Positions 54,280 to 64,000 of a DNA stretch of 64,000 nt are shown in pieces. The DNA is taken from contig NZ_CP047898.1 in the NCBI RefSeq assembly GCF_009911795.1, positions 682,001-746,000 on the forward strand, written 5' to 3'. The stretch is from Pseudarthrobacter psychrotolerans (lineage in GTDB: Bacteria > Actinomycetota > Actinomycetes > Actinomycetales > Micrococcaceae). The position numbers and the translations under genes were made by a program. The notes under the pieces are model-generated. The model had not been told where the DNA came from, searched no databases, and saw nothing but the letters and a program-made list of their open reading frames with translations. Each line of letters starts with the position of its first letter. The first letter of the stretch is position 1.

Positions 54280-55349
54280 AGGCGAGACGTGCACCCGTGC
54301 AGCCGGATTTGCCAGCCAGCGGGAACCAGCAGGATGGACTCTGAGGTCTTCAGCCCATGGGGCCGACAACGGCGCCCGCGCAATGGCAAGCACTGTCTCT
54401 CACGGACTTCTGTGTACCCTCGTTGGAGAGCACGGCAATTTGGGGAATTGATGAAACGCAGCTACTTGCCTAATAGGCCCATGGTCCGTCGTATAGTGCC
54501 AGACGAGATTCTCGGGGAAGCCGCTTTGCTTCATTTTCTGCCTTAGCCGACTTTCAAGTCGAGAGCAGCTCGGAGCTGAGCCTCTGAATAGTCCGACTGC
54601 TAAAGCCTCCGCGAGGGCATGACTAGTTGATGTCGTAGCTAATGGGGGCTGACCGTGATAGAGCCGCCAGAAACATGCGCCGGGTTTGCGCATTCGCCGG
54701 ATGATGCTCAGGATGTGCCGACGGTAGATGTATGCGCGAGCCTCCCTGGTCCCATCATGCTTGGCTATGCAGAAGATTTGGCTGCCGTGGGCCTCTACGG
54801 CCTCACGCTCGTGGTTGACGGGAGGATTCGAGGGTTGACGGTGAAACGGCATAGCCGCGGCGGGCCGCGTCAGCCATCCATTGGGTGTCCGGGGCCTGCT
54901 GGGCGCCCTCCCGACCGTATGCAGCTTCAAGAGTGAGGCAGCGGATGAGGGCCAATCGGAGGACCGGGGCCAACCCTCCGTACGGAAACTGCGGAAGCCC
55001 AGGCTGGTCAAGGATGAGGACCGCATGTCCCGTACGGACGGACCCGATTCGGTCGAGGGCTAATTCTTTCCGTTTCAGCGGATGTCAGCGAGTCGGCACG
55101 ACGCGCCGCACCGTTCACCAGTGGGTGGAGTCCGCTCGGATCGAATCCACGACGAATGAGCTCGGTAAGACGCGCTTTATCAGCGATCCTGCCTCCTTAA
55201 CCACTCCGCGCAGGTGAACTGCGGTTCGTGCCTCAGGAATCATTGGTTGGGACAGTGAAATCCGCCCCAGCGCTGGCTGAGAGAGCCATCCAACCGCCTA
55301 ATGTAGTCATTTTCGCACGATAGCGGACATAATGTGCAAAACTAGCTAC
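54280..55349. other. 1.07-kb stretch without a confident gene
   Basis: Several short open frames, none convincing. On the - strand, 54806-55025 gives PDTQWMADAARRGYAV-like residues. On the + strand, 55085-55217 gives VGTTRRTVHQWVESARI, which resembles an HTH/excisionase-type segment. Both may be decayed genes. The right end is the hipB promoter region (A+T-rich, GATAGCGGACATAATGTGC). Confidence 0.35.
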
Positions 55350-55637
55350 ATGAAGACCGTCATGCTACAGACGAAACAGCTGGGCGCCAACCTGAAAGCC
55401 CGGCGGATCATCCTCGGCCTTTCCCAGGAGCTTGTTGCCGAACGGGCCAACATCTCACGGGCGACCCTGATGCGCCTGGAGGCCGGCGACGGCGGCAAGG
55501 TCGAGCACCTCATGATAGTCGCCTCCGTCTTGGGCGTCGCTGGGAACCTTATCGAGTCCATCGACCCGCTCAATAGCGACCTGGGAAGGGCCCGCGCCCA
55601 TCTCCTCAACCGCCATCGCGCCCCGAGGGGAAATTAG
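55350..55637 (+). CDS. hipB: HipB-like XRE-family antitoxin
   Basis: A 95-aa protein: LGANLKARRIILGLSQELVA and ERANISRATLMRLEAGDGGK form the HTH; GKVEHLMIVASVLGV is its last helix. Its stop overlaps the GTG of hipA. Would bind HipA and repress the operon. Confidence 0.85.
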   Translation: MKTVMLQTKQLGANLKARRIILGLSQELVAERANISRATLMRLEAGDGGKVEHLMIVASVLGVAGNLIESIDPLNSDLGRARAHLLNRHRAPRGN

Positions 55638-57019
55638 TGGCTCGCCGCAGCGTCCGAAAAGTTGAAGTCCTGGTCAACGAGACCCTCGCTGGCCAGATGG
55701 AGATTGAGACGGATGACCTCTCGCCCTTAGAGCACGTGTCGTTTTCGTATGCAGATACGTGGTTGTCTGACGCGGGGGCGTTCGAACTCTCTCCGGAGCT
55801 GCCTCTTGGCCGCGGCCCGCAGCGCCCCACTCTGGGAAGGAACCTGTTCGGATCCTTCCAGGATGCCGCACCTGATGCCTGGGGAAAGAGGCTTCTCTTT
55901 GAGGAAGTCCGCCAGCAGGTCAGGCCGAAGGGAACGAGCCTGCCCACACTGGGGGAGGCCGGCTACATGCTGCTGGTCAACGACGAGACTCGCCAGGGAG
56001 CCCTGCGTTTTCGGGAACAAGGGGGGTTCCTGTCGACGTGGGGAAAGAGAGCCGGCATCCGCGACCTTCAGGCTCTCGCCGAGGAGGCGAGGATATTCGC
56101 CGAGACTGGCTACGTGGACGAAGAGAATTCCCTGCTTATGGGAGCCGGTTCGTCCCCCGGTGGGGCGCAGCCGAAGGCGTGGGTGCGCGACGACGGCGGC
56201 TCGATGCTGCTCGCGAAGTTCCCGAAGAGTTCCGATATCGGGAACCCACAGCTATGGGAAATGGTGGCCATCAAGCTCCAGCAGCGTGCAGGTATCCGTG
56301 TGCAGGAATCCAGGCTTATGCCTTTGACGGAGTACACGCATATTTTCTTGACCCGCAGATTCGATCGTGCCGGTGAAACCCGTATCCCCTACATTAGCGT
56401 CCGGACCGCCCTGCAGTTGGACACTTACGCGCACCCAGACTACGTGAAGATCGCGACGGAAATCGCTGCCATCTCCGGTGCGCCAAACCAGGACGCAAAC
56501 GAACTGTTTAGTCGTGCCGCATTCATCGCGATGGTCAACAACACCGATGACCACATGCGGAATCACGGCTTGCTGCGGACGGGGAAGGGCTGGAGGCTGT
56601 CGCCTTCGTTCGACGTGAACCCGATGCCTTCCGGGGTTTCTGAGACACCGCTGACCCCAGGTGGGAACCTGTGGGACCGGGACGTCAGGGATCTGCTCCA
56701 CTACGCCCCGGAGTTTCGGCTGACGCGGGAGCAGGCAATCCAACGGCTGCAGTTTGTTGCCGACGCCATCTCCCACTGGCGGGAGGACGCGCTAGGCCTG
56801 GGCGCGGGGGCTGACTCCCTGGGGTACATGGACCGTGCGTTCGAGGGCGAAAACGCCAAGCGGGTCGGATCTCTGGAACCGGCACCGCTTGTGATCGATC
56901 TGGCCGGCGCCGGCGGCCCAGCGCGTCCAGCCACTAATCCCCAGGGGGAAGTTTGGGTCACCGAACACTCTCGGCGGGGCAAGATCGTGCCCGGGCACTT
57001 TCGGAAACGCCGAGGCTGA
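55637..57019 (+). CDS. hipA: HipA-family serine/threonine kinase toxin
   Basis: A 460-aa protein. N-terminal HipA subdomain (FELSPELPLGRGPQRPTLGR and FGSFQDAAPDAWGKRLL). ATP/Mg site: SPGGAQPKAWVRDDGGSMLL with LLAKFPKS. Catalytic AFIAMVNNTDDHMRNHGLLR with the Asp of NNTDDH. WRLSPSFDVNPMPS is the DFN-like motif. In E. coli HipA phosphorylates glutamyl-tRNA synthetase and causes persistence. Complete. Confidence 0.92.
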   Translation: MARRSVRKVEVLVNETLAGQMEIETDDLSPLEHVSFSYADTWLSDAGAFELSPELPLGRGPQRPTLGRNLFGSFQDAAPDAWGKRLLFEEVRQQVRPKGTSLPTLGEAGYMLLVNDETRQGALRFREQGGFLSTWGKRAGIRDLQALAEEARIFAETGYVDEENSLLMGAGSSPGGAQPKAWVRDDGGSMLLAKFPKSSDIGNPQLWEMVAIKLQQRAGIRVQESRLMPLTEYTHIFLTRRFDRAGETRIPYISVRTALQLDTYAHPDYVKIATEIAAISGAPNQDANELFSRAAFIAMVNNTDDHMRNHGLLRTGKGWRLSPSFDVNPMPSGVSETPLTPGGNLWDRDVRDLLHYAPEFRLTREQAIQRLQFVADAISHWREDALGLGAGADSLGYMDRAFEGENAKRVGSLEPAPLVIDLAGAGGPARPATNPQGEVWVTEHSRRGKIVPGHFRKRRG

Positions 57020-57062
57020 CCGGCACGGCTGTTCGTCTGCCGCCGAGTCGGCTGGAGCGTCG

Positions 57063-58019
57063 ACCTTGACCGTGGAACACTCCCCGGTCGGGAAGCGGGG
57101 CTTCTTCACGAGCTTTGTCATGGTTGGCTACGCCGTCGGCTGCTCGCTGGCCACCATCGTCTTCCTTCCGGTGGCGCTGCTGCCCGCCGAACACCTCTAC
57201 GGCTGGGGCTGGCGGGTGCCCTTCTGGCTCAGCGCCGTCGTCGTTGTCATTACTTACTACGTAGGCAGCCACCTGGAGGAAACCCCGGTGTTCGCCGAAG
57301 CCAAAGAAGAAAGCGCCGTCCGGAAGCTGCCGCTGAGCGACGTCTTCAAGTACCACCGGCGCTCCGTCATCTGTGTGGCCGGAGCCTCGCTGATGGCGGC
57401 CATGCAAACGCTGTTCGCCGTGTTCAGCCTGTCCTACGCCACTTCGGTGGGCGTTGACCGCAGCGTAATGCTTGGCATTATCTCCGGGGCAATTGCGTTG
57501 TCGATCGTCGGCATTCCCGCGGCCGGCTACGTCTCCGACGTCATTGGCCGCAAGCCGACCATGCTGATTTCCGCCGGCGGTTGCGCACTCACGCTGTTCG
57601 GGTACCTCTGGGCGATTTCGACGACGGACATCCTGATGATCGCGCTCTTCGCCTTCGTAAATATGACGCTCTTCTTCAGCTGCTACAACGGCGTGTGGAC
57701 ATCGTCGTTCGCCGAGCAGTTCCCGGCGCCTGTGCGGTTTACGGGTATGGCCGTCAGTAACCAGCTGGGCAACCTCCTGGCCGGCTTCGCTCCCATGGTC
57801 GCAGCGATGCTGCTCCTCCCTGGCCCGTCAGGCTGGCTGCCTGTGGCCATCTTTGGCGCGGTTGCCTCCACGATCGCGGCCGTCGCGGTGCTGGGACTCC
57901 GCGAGACCTCAAAAACCCCCACGGAACTGCTTGGCGGTCCGCGGATTCAGGCCTCGGCGAGCCAGCTGCTCGCGGCCCTATCTTCCGGCCCTATCTTCCG
58001 GCTCCAAACGATCTGCTGA
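57063..58019 (+). pseudogene. MFS transporter of the metabolite:H+ symporter type, both ends truncated
   Basis: Starts inside the fold with LTVEHSPVGKRGFFTSFVMV, which normally lies after helix 4, so about 120 N-terminal residues are missing. Continues with helices FLPVALLPAEHLYGWGWRVP through FAEQFPAPVRFTGMAVSNQL. The C-terminus after SKTPTELLG is replaced by unrelated residues. Not functional. Confidence 0.8.
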
Positions 58020-58392
58020 ATCGATCACACAAACCTGAGATCGCGGCCAGCCGACGGTTGATCATCGTCGCGGCGTACTGATCCAACCGACGCCCCGACA
58101 GTCTGATCACATTCGGTCCCGCCCTGCCCGGGACCTGGGCTTCGCGGCAGGCCCGAAGGAAGCGAAGCAGCACCTCGGTGCTCACCTCCGTCAGCGGATG
58201 CCCGGCAAGCAGAAGCCACCGGCAGAACGCCAGCAGGTCATACCCGTAGGAACGCACCGTCTTTGGCGAGTAGTTCCTGTCCGTCAGATACGCAAGATAC
58301 TCATCCACGAGCTCGAACTGCGGCGCCGCCTGCCCTGCCAGCGCCCAGCCACCCTCACGCTCCTCAAGCGAAAGACCACAATCGCTGTTCAT
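57991..58392 (-). pseudogene. N-terminal fragment of a tyrosine recombinase
   Basis: LVDEYLAYLTDRNYSPKTVR, then SYGYDLLAFCRWLLLAGHPL: the SAM-like core-binding domain of phage/XerC-type integrases. The catalytic domain (R, HxxR, Y) is missing; only about 130 residues remain. Overlaps the MFS fragment's 3' end. Confidence 0.75.
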
Positions 58393-58411
58393 GAAGAACA
58401 GGTGTACCAGC

Positions 58412-58425
58412 AGTGACCCAGATCA
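58412..58425. promoter_or_regulatory. CRP-like dyad GTGACCCAGATCAC
   Basis: Imperfect GTGA-N6-TCAC palindrome upstream of the recombinase fragment. Weak evidence. Confidence 0.3.
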
Positions 58426-58494
58426 CGAGAAATGTCACCGAACATGGCGTGTCGCTGACCTGCAACGATGACTGCATTAGCCGGTTAAGAGGGA

Positions 58495-59175
58495 CACCCC
58501 CGTGCGCCCCATCGACGATCGCATCCCCAGACCGGTCACCAAGGCCCTGAAACCGGTTGAGGTGTAGACGCTGCCCTGATCGGAGTGCCAGATCGCGTCA
58601 GGCTCGATCAGGGTCGTGGCGGCGGCGTTCTTGAGCGCATCGGCGACGAGCTCGGTGCGCATGTGATCGGCGATGGACCAGCCGACGACTTTCTTCGAGT
58701 AACAGTCGATGACGGTGGCGAGGTAGACGAACCCTTGCCAGGTGTGGATGTAAGTGATGTCGCCAACGAACTTCACCCCGGGGCGGTCGGCGGTGAAGTC
58801 GCGCTTGACGAGGTCGGGCATGCCCGCCGCTGCCTCAGCATCAGCCTCGGTGGTGATGCGGAACGGGCGTGGCTGACAGGCCACAAGACCCTGGTAACGC
58901 ATGATCTGCCGCACCAACTCTGGAGAGCACTCGGTCTTTTCCGCTTCGAGATCAGCATGGATGCGCCGGTACCCGTAGGTGCCCTCGGACTCCTCGAAGT
59001 AGTGTTGGATCCGCGCCGTCAGGGCCTGACGACGGACCGCCGTGGCCGATTGCGGACGCGTGGACCAGTGATAGAAACCGGACGTCGAGACGGCCAACCA
59101 CAGGCACATTTTCACCACCGAATTCAGATTGGTGGGCTCGGCTTTTTGGGAATCGATGAATTCATACTTGCTCAC
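58495..59175 (-). pseudogene. IS3-family transposase OrfB, C-terminally truncated
   Basis: An integrase core: GTYGYRRIHADLEAEKTECS, DRPGVKFVGDITYIHTWQGF (first Asp), LIEPDAIWHSDQGSVYTSTG (second Asp). It ends MGRTGV, just before the usual CWDNAMAESFF segment with the catalytic Glu, then reads an unrelated SLLTG to a stop at 58477. Inactive. Confidence 0.88.
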
Positions 59176-59465
59176 TACCGCTGCTCCCGCGCGAAGTAAG
59201 CGCTGGCTTTTTTCAAGAAGGCAGTCTCTGCCCGCAGCTCCTGAACTTCACGCTCGAGCTCCTTCAGCCGGGCCCGTTCCGTCACCGTCAGATCCGTCTC
59301 CGTGCCGCCGTTGGCCTCGCGGTACTTGATGAGCCAATTGCGGAGCGTCTCGGGGCCGACACCGTACGCGGTGGCAACGTCCTTGATCGGCCTGGACGTG
59401 TTGATCACCTCGCGGCACAGCTCGTCCTTGAACTTCTGGGTGAATCGTCTCCGTGATGCTGTCAT
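59175..59465 (-). CDS. IS3-family transposase OrfA
   Basis: A 96-aa HTH protein: RRRFTQKFKDELCREVINTS, DVATAYGVGPETLRNWLIKY, then a leucine-zipper-like RARLKELEREVQELRAETAF. A slippery AAAAAAG (59213-59207, reverse strand) precedes its end, the usual -1 frameshift site to make OrfAB. ATGA overlap with orfB. Confidence 0.9.
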   Translation of the reverse strand: MTASRRRFTQKFKDELCREVINTSRPIKDVATAYGVGPETLRNWLIKYREANGGTETDLTVTERARLKELEREVQELRAETAFLKKASAYFAREQR

Positions 59466-59664
59466 GCTGATTTCTACTTTCGGTAGACCCCCATTTTAAG
59501 AGGGCCCACTGTCCGAGATCTCCACGGCAGCTCACCCCATCATTGACGGGCAGAACCCGGCTCCGGGTAGCGGGGTGTTTTCTGAGCCACGGCGGCGCTT
59601 CCGGTCCGCAGATTCACTTGCTTGGGTTGGGAGCTGTGAGATCTTCACCCTGGGTTCCCGCCGT

Positions 59665-60339
59665 TCAGGGCTGCGACACAGTGTAGGTGTTCAGCGGCCG
59701 GCCGGTGCCGCCGTAGGTGAGGTCCAGGATGAGGAGGCCCTTGCGTTCGAGTGCGCTGAGGTAACGCTGGGCGGTCGGGCGGCTGATCCCGAGTCGTTCG
59801 GAGATCTCCGCGGCGCTGACGGGACCGGCGGCGGCTCGGACGGCGTCGAGCGCTTTTTGCATGGTGGGCTGCAGGCGCGGGGCCGGGGCGGCGGCCCTGA
59901 TCCCGGCCGAGCGCGCGTTGTAGAGGCTGTCGACGGTTGCCTGGTTGGCGGTTGATGCGGATTCCAGCTCTTGCCGCCATCTTTGGTAGGCCTCCAGTTG
60001 TGTGCGGAGCCGGTCAGAGCTGAAGGGCTTGACGAGGTAATAGACCGCGCCGCTGCTCATGGCTGACTTGACGGTTGCCAGGTCCTGGGCGGCGGTGATG
60101 ATGATGCAATCGACCTGGGTTCCTGCCGCCTGCAGGGACCGCAGCAGGGAGAGCCCGTCCTCGTCGGGAAGGTGCACGTCCAGCAGGAGCAGGTCCGGGT
60201 GTAGACGGGCGATTGCTTCGCGCGCCGCTGCGGCGCTGTACACCTGGCCCACGCATTCGAAGCCGTCAACCTTGGCCACGCGTGCCGCGTGGATTCCGGC
60301 GACCCTGAAATCGTCGTCAACCACCAATGTTTTAATCAA
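59665..60339 (-). CDS. CitB/DcuR-like response regulator
   Basis: A 224-aa protein. Receiver (KTLVVDDDFRVAGIHAARVA; Asp in LLLLDVHLPDEDGLSLLRSL; Lys in YYLVKPFS) and a C-terminal HTH (SAAEISERLGISRPTAQRYL). TTG 60339 overlaps the kinase stop (TTGA) with AGGAGG upstream. Typical regulator of di- or tricarboxylate uptake. Confidence 0.92.
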   Translation of the reverse strand: MIKTLVVDDDFRVAGIHAARVAKVDGFECVGQVYSAAAAREAIARLHPDLLLLDVHLPDEDGLSLLRSLQAAGTQVDCIIITAAQDLATVKSAMSSGAVYYLVKPFSSDRLRTQLEAYQRWRQELESASTANQATVDSLYNARSAGIRAAAPAPRLQPTMQKALDAVRAAAGPVSAAEISERLGISRPTAQRYLSALERKGLLILDLTYGGTGRPLNTYTVSQP

Positions 60340-62051
60340 TGCCCGCCCCTCCTGTCCTTGTCCGGTGGTGCGGGGTTTGCCGGCAGCCACACCTCAAAAT
60401 TACCGCCGGGTCCCGGGAACACGTCCAGGGTTCCCCCGGCCCGGTGCACGATCCTGGCCACCAGAGCCAGCCCGATTCCACGCCGCATTCCCGGCCGCGG
60501 GTCCTTGGTGGAGTAGCCGTCAACCACCACCTGGTCGATCTTGTCTGCCGGGATGCCGGGGCCGTTGTCGCGCACGGCGATGAAAACGCCGTCGGCGTCG
60601 TCAAACTGTACCGTGACCGTGCGCGGCCGGGGCGTGTAGGCCAGCGCGTCCACGGCGTTGTCCAGGAGGTTGCCCACGATGGTCAGCAGTTCCGTCTGGT
60701 CCATCGGCGGGTGTTCCAGCCGGGACTCAGGGCTCACCTCGATTTGTACGTCCTGTTCGGCGGCAACGGTGATCTTGGCCAGCAGCAGGGCTGCCAGCTC
60801 CGGCGGCGCGATCCTTGCGCGCAGCCCTTCGCCGAGCGACCTGGACATGGCGGATACCTGCGAGACGTAGCTTTTGGCCTGGTCCACGTCCCCCATCTCC
60901 AGCAGGCCGTCGACGATGTGCATCCGGTTGGCGTATTCGTGCTCCAGGGCGCGCATTGCCTCCATCAGGCCCCGGACGGAGTGCAGGTCCCGGACCAGGC
61001 TCTCGATTTCTGTGCGGTCCCGCAGGGTGACGACGGAACCGATGCTCCGCCCGGCGCTCGAGACGGGCATGCGGTTGACCACCAGCAGGGCGTCCTGTGT
61101 CAGCGCCACCTGGTCGGTGCCGGGGATCTTGCCGGTGAGCAGGTCCCGAAGCCGCCCTTCGGGAATCAGTTCGGCGACGGGTTTTCCCAGCGCCACCCCC
61201 TCGATCTGGAGCAGCCGCCGGGCCTCCCCGTTGATCACCGTGACCCTCCCGTCGTCGTCAAGGCCGACGACGGCCTCCCGGATCCCGTGCAGCAGCGCCT
61301 CACGCTCTTGCAACAGGGAGGCGATCTCGGCCGGTTCCAGGTTGAAGGTGACACGCTTGATCCGGCGGGCGAGCAACAGCGAAACGCCGACGCCCAGGGC
61401 CAGGACCAGCGCCGAGAACCCGGTTATCAGCCAGATGTTCTGGACCTCGTTCTCGAACACCTGGGTCTCCTCGATGCCCACCGACACCTGGCCTATCACC
61501 GAGCCGTCCGCCCCGAAGATCGGGGCCTTGGCGTTGGCCGACCTGCCCAGGCTGCCCTGGTTGAAGCCCACGTGGGTTTGGCCGTCCAGTGCGGCGACGG
61601 GTTCCTCCAGCTTGTGCCCGATCAGTGCCGGGTCCGGGTGGGAGAACCGGATGCCGTTGCGGTCGGTAACCACGACGTAGGCGGACTGCGCGGCGCCCGT
61701 GATCTCCCGGGCGAGCCCGTCGATGATGTGTGTGGGATCCTCTGCCGCCAGGGCGGAGCGGATTTCCGGCATCTGCGCGGTGGTCGTCGCGATGCCGAGG
61801 GCACGCAGCTGGTACTGCCGCTCCAGCGTTTGGTTGCTGATCAGCGTGAATAGAAGCCCGCCCAGGACGACGGTGAGCAGCAGCAGCGAGAGCGAACCCA
61901 GGAGGATCTGGGTGGTCAGGGTCAAGGAAAGACCGCCGGCCCCCAGGCGCGGTGCCACTGACGCGCGGCTCACCGGGATCCGCACCCCGCCCGGGCATTT
62001 ACCCTTCTGCAGAAAACGCACAAAACGTGCACTTTTGCTGTTAAGGCGCAC
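60336..62051 (-). CDS. CitA/DcuS-like sensor histidine kinase
   Basis: A 571-aa protein. Helix (LLGSLSLLLLTVVLGGLLFT, about 50-69), extracellular PDC/Cache-like domain (to about 205), second helix (LITGFSALVLALGVGVSLLL), PAS (EAVVGLDDDGRVTVINGEAR), phospho-His box MRALEHEYANRMHIVDGLLE, and HATPase (NLLDNAVDAL, DNGPGIP, RRGIGLALVARIV). Start ATG 62051. Senses an organic acid, probably citrate-like; target genes may include the divergent ABC operon. Confidence 0.92.
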   Translation of the reverse strand: MRLNSKSARFVRFLQKGKCPGGVRIPVSRASVAPRLGAGGLSLTLTTQILLGSLSLLLLTVVLGGLLFTLISNQTLERQYQLRALGIATTTAQMPEIRSALAAEDPTHIIDGLAREITGAAQSAYVVVTDRNGIRFSHPDPALIGHKLEEPVAALDGQTHVGFNQGSLGRSANAKAPIFGADGSVIGQVSVGIEETQVFENEVQNIWLITGFSALVLALGVGVSLLLARRIKRVTFNLEPAEIASLLQEREALLHGIREAVVGLDDDGRVTVINGEARRLLQIEGVALGKPVAELIPEGRLRDLLTGKIPGTDQVALTQDALLVVNRMPVSSAGRSIGSVVTLRDRTEIESLVRDLHSVRGLMEAMRALEHEYANRMHIVDGLLEMGDVDQAKSYVSQVSAMSRSLGEGLRARIAPPELAALLLAKITVAAEQDVQIEVSPESRLEHPPMDQTELLTIVGNLLDNAVDALAYTPRPRTVTVQFDDADGVFIAVRDNGPGIPADKIDQVVVDGYSTKDPRPGMRRGIGLALVARIVHRAGGTLDVFPGPGGNFEVWLPANPAPPDKDRRGGH

Positions 62052-62107
62052 ATCTTACTGAAGACTTCTGGCACGAACAATCACTTTCTAAGCTTTACAT
62101 AGTTTCC

Positions 62108-62121
62108 GTGATCCACATCAC
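62108..62121. promoter_or_regulatory. CRP/GlxR-like operator GTGATCCACATCAC
   Basis: Perfect GTGAT/ATCAC dyad, 57 bp upstream of the kinase start. Fits the TGTGA-N6-TCACA consensus core of CRP and GlxR. Suggests catabolite control. Confidence 0.55.
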
Positions 62122-62175
62122 GCAAGGAAGCGACTCCCAAGGAAGGGATCCGAGTGACGACGGTGTCAGAACGAG

Positions 62176-62217
62176 AAAAAAGCAGCCCGCAGGCCGGCGG
62201 TCCGGCCCCGGGCTGCT
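62176..62217 (-). terminator. rho-independent terminator on the - strand
   Basis: Stem AGCAGCCCG/CGGGCTGCT (arms 62181-62189 and 62209-62217) followed on the - strand by six T residues (62181-62176). It lies between the divergent kinase and ABC genes. It could insulate the kinase or act as a leader attenuator if the kinase promoter lies to its right. Confidence 0.7.
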
Positions 62218-62419
62218 GCAAGCCACCCCCGACTCCGGAGGGCCGGCATCGAGCGGGCCTTCCGTTGGCAACGTGCGGCAACTTCACCACCAAAACCGTA
62301 GTTTCACGATGCCATTGAACCGGAAGAAACACCGGATCGTCTCGATTCCCTGACGCACCTGCGCGGCGCGTCCGGTAGCGAGTGCTCACATGAACCGAAA
62401 GACAGAGAGGTCTTAGCAC

Positions 62420-63273
<854 letters not shown>

Positions 63274-63277
<4 letters not shown>

Positions 63278-64000
63278 CAACGACAACCCACCGCGGCGCA
63301 CTCACACGCGAGGAGCCGACAGAGCAACAGGACTCCGCCCGGCGCGCCATGAGACGGCGCACGATGTGGATCTGGATCGGGCGGATCGTCGTGGCGGTGA
63401 TCGTGATCGGGGGATGGCAGTGGTTCACGGCCGTCGGCTGGGTCGACAAGTTCTTCTTCGGCCAGCCGTCCGGAATCTGGACCAGCCTGGTCCAACTCTT
63501 CACTGAGGGCACGGCATTTGGCACCATCTGGGAGAACCTCTGGATTACGGTGCAGGAGGCCTTCATGGGCTTCCTGCTCGGCACATTCGTCGGGGTCGTG
63601 CTCGGAATCCTCCTGGGCTCGAACAAGTACCTCTCAGCCGTCGTCGGCCCGTACATCCGGATCGTGAATTCAATCCCCAGGATCGTGCTCGGATCGATCT
63701 TCATCGTGGCGTTCGGGCTCGGAACCTTCCCGAAGGTGCTCCTCGCGGCGGTGCTGGTCTTCTTCGTCGTCTTCTTCAACGCCTTCCAGGGCGTCCGTGA
63801 GGTGGACCAGAACCTGGTCGGGAACGTGCGCGTGCTGGGTGCATCGCCGTTTCAGGTCGCGGTCCACGTGACCATCCCGTCGGCGATGACGTGGATCATC
63901 GCGAGCCTGCACAGCGCGTTCGGCTTCGCGATCATCGGCGCGCTCGTCGCCGAAGTGCTCGGCGCCCAGCACGGAATCGGGCTGATCATCAGTCAGGCGC
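63274..64000 (+). CDS. ABC importer permease, 3' end outside the window
   Basis: From ATG 63274 (4-nt overlap with the ATPase gene). Helices at IGRIVVAVIVIGGWQWFTAV and FMGFLLGTFVGVVLGILLGS; the EAA-loop region is VRVLGASPFQVAVHVTIPSA. At least five helices are visible. SsuC/TauC family. Open to the window end. Confidence 0.92.

Larger units (their letters stand above)
58486..59510 (-). mobile_element. IS3-family element, truncated at the orfB end
   Basis: orfA intact, orfB lacks its last part; the right end carries GGGCCCTCTTAAAATGG-like terminal sequence and the left break shows CCCTCTTAA in the same orientation, suggesting deletion through this short repeat. Confidence 0.75.

Noticed and set aside
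55000..55200. tRNA-like sequence with TTCGATCC on the - strand
   Set aside because: T-stem and acceptor strands do not pair; no anticodon arm could be folded.

Overview
The window is high-GC DNA from an actinobacterium, most likely Arthrobacter, Pseudarthrobacter or a close relative (Micrococcaceae). This rests on codon usage, frequent GTG/TTG starts, the style of the pntAB and biotin genes, and the HxlR, ECF sigma, Dpm1-like and IS repertoire. It mixes a core chromosomal backbone with a large, layered mobile region.

Left backbone (1-6.69 kb): the 3' part of bioF, then bioD and a cytochrome P450 in one overlapping operon, followed by pntA-pntB for the proton-translocating transhydrogenase. 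The P450 lacks the ExxR motif.

Giant Tn3-family transposon (6776-44918, 38,143 bp): two identical 38-bp inverted repeats face each other and are flanked by the 5-bp direct repeat AAGAA. A serine resolvase with a res-like dyad sits inside the left repeat. A Tn3 transposase with one frameshift sits inside the right repeat. The cargo is about 33 kb of chromosome-like genes: a second, zinc-finger-fused recombinase, acetyltransferases, a VOC protein, a large Ig-repeat surface protein with a SipW-type partner, a GH26 lipoprotein, an ABC exporter operon, a NarL-type two-component system, two ECF sigma modules, a LysM lipoprotein, a rhodanese, a LysR/hydrolase pair and a polyprenol-phosphate mannosyltransferase. 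Nested inside are a possible 31-kb composite element bounded by inverted IS ends and 8-bp direct repeats, two ends resembling Tn402/class 1 integron termini, an older Tn3 transposase relic, and an IS1380 element that cleanly splits a TIR-domain gene. A GGATCC-centred palindrome occurs six times in the cargo and I did not see it elsewhere.

Right accessory region (44.9-59.5 kb): a frameshifted amylo-alpha-1,6-glucosidase, MFS fragments, an IS21 element that splits a small monooxygenase-like gene, fragments of DUF6119, IS630 and tyrosine recombinase genes, an RHH-Doc and a HipBA toxin-antitoxin pair, a beta-carbonic anhydrase, a tRNA 3'-end attachment-site remnant and a truncated IS3.

Right backbone (59.6-64 kb): a CitA/DcuS-like two-component system divergent from an ABC importer (ATPase and partial permease). 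The intergenic region carries a CRP-like dyad and a strong terminator hairpin.

Several genes carry single-base frameshifts (7.63, 27.33, 30.96, 39.72/39.91, 44.20, 46.69/46.80 kb). They could be true decay or residual sequencing indels. All functional statements come from reading the sequence; no database search was run.
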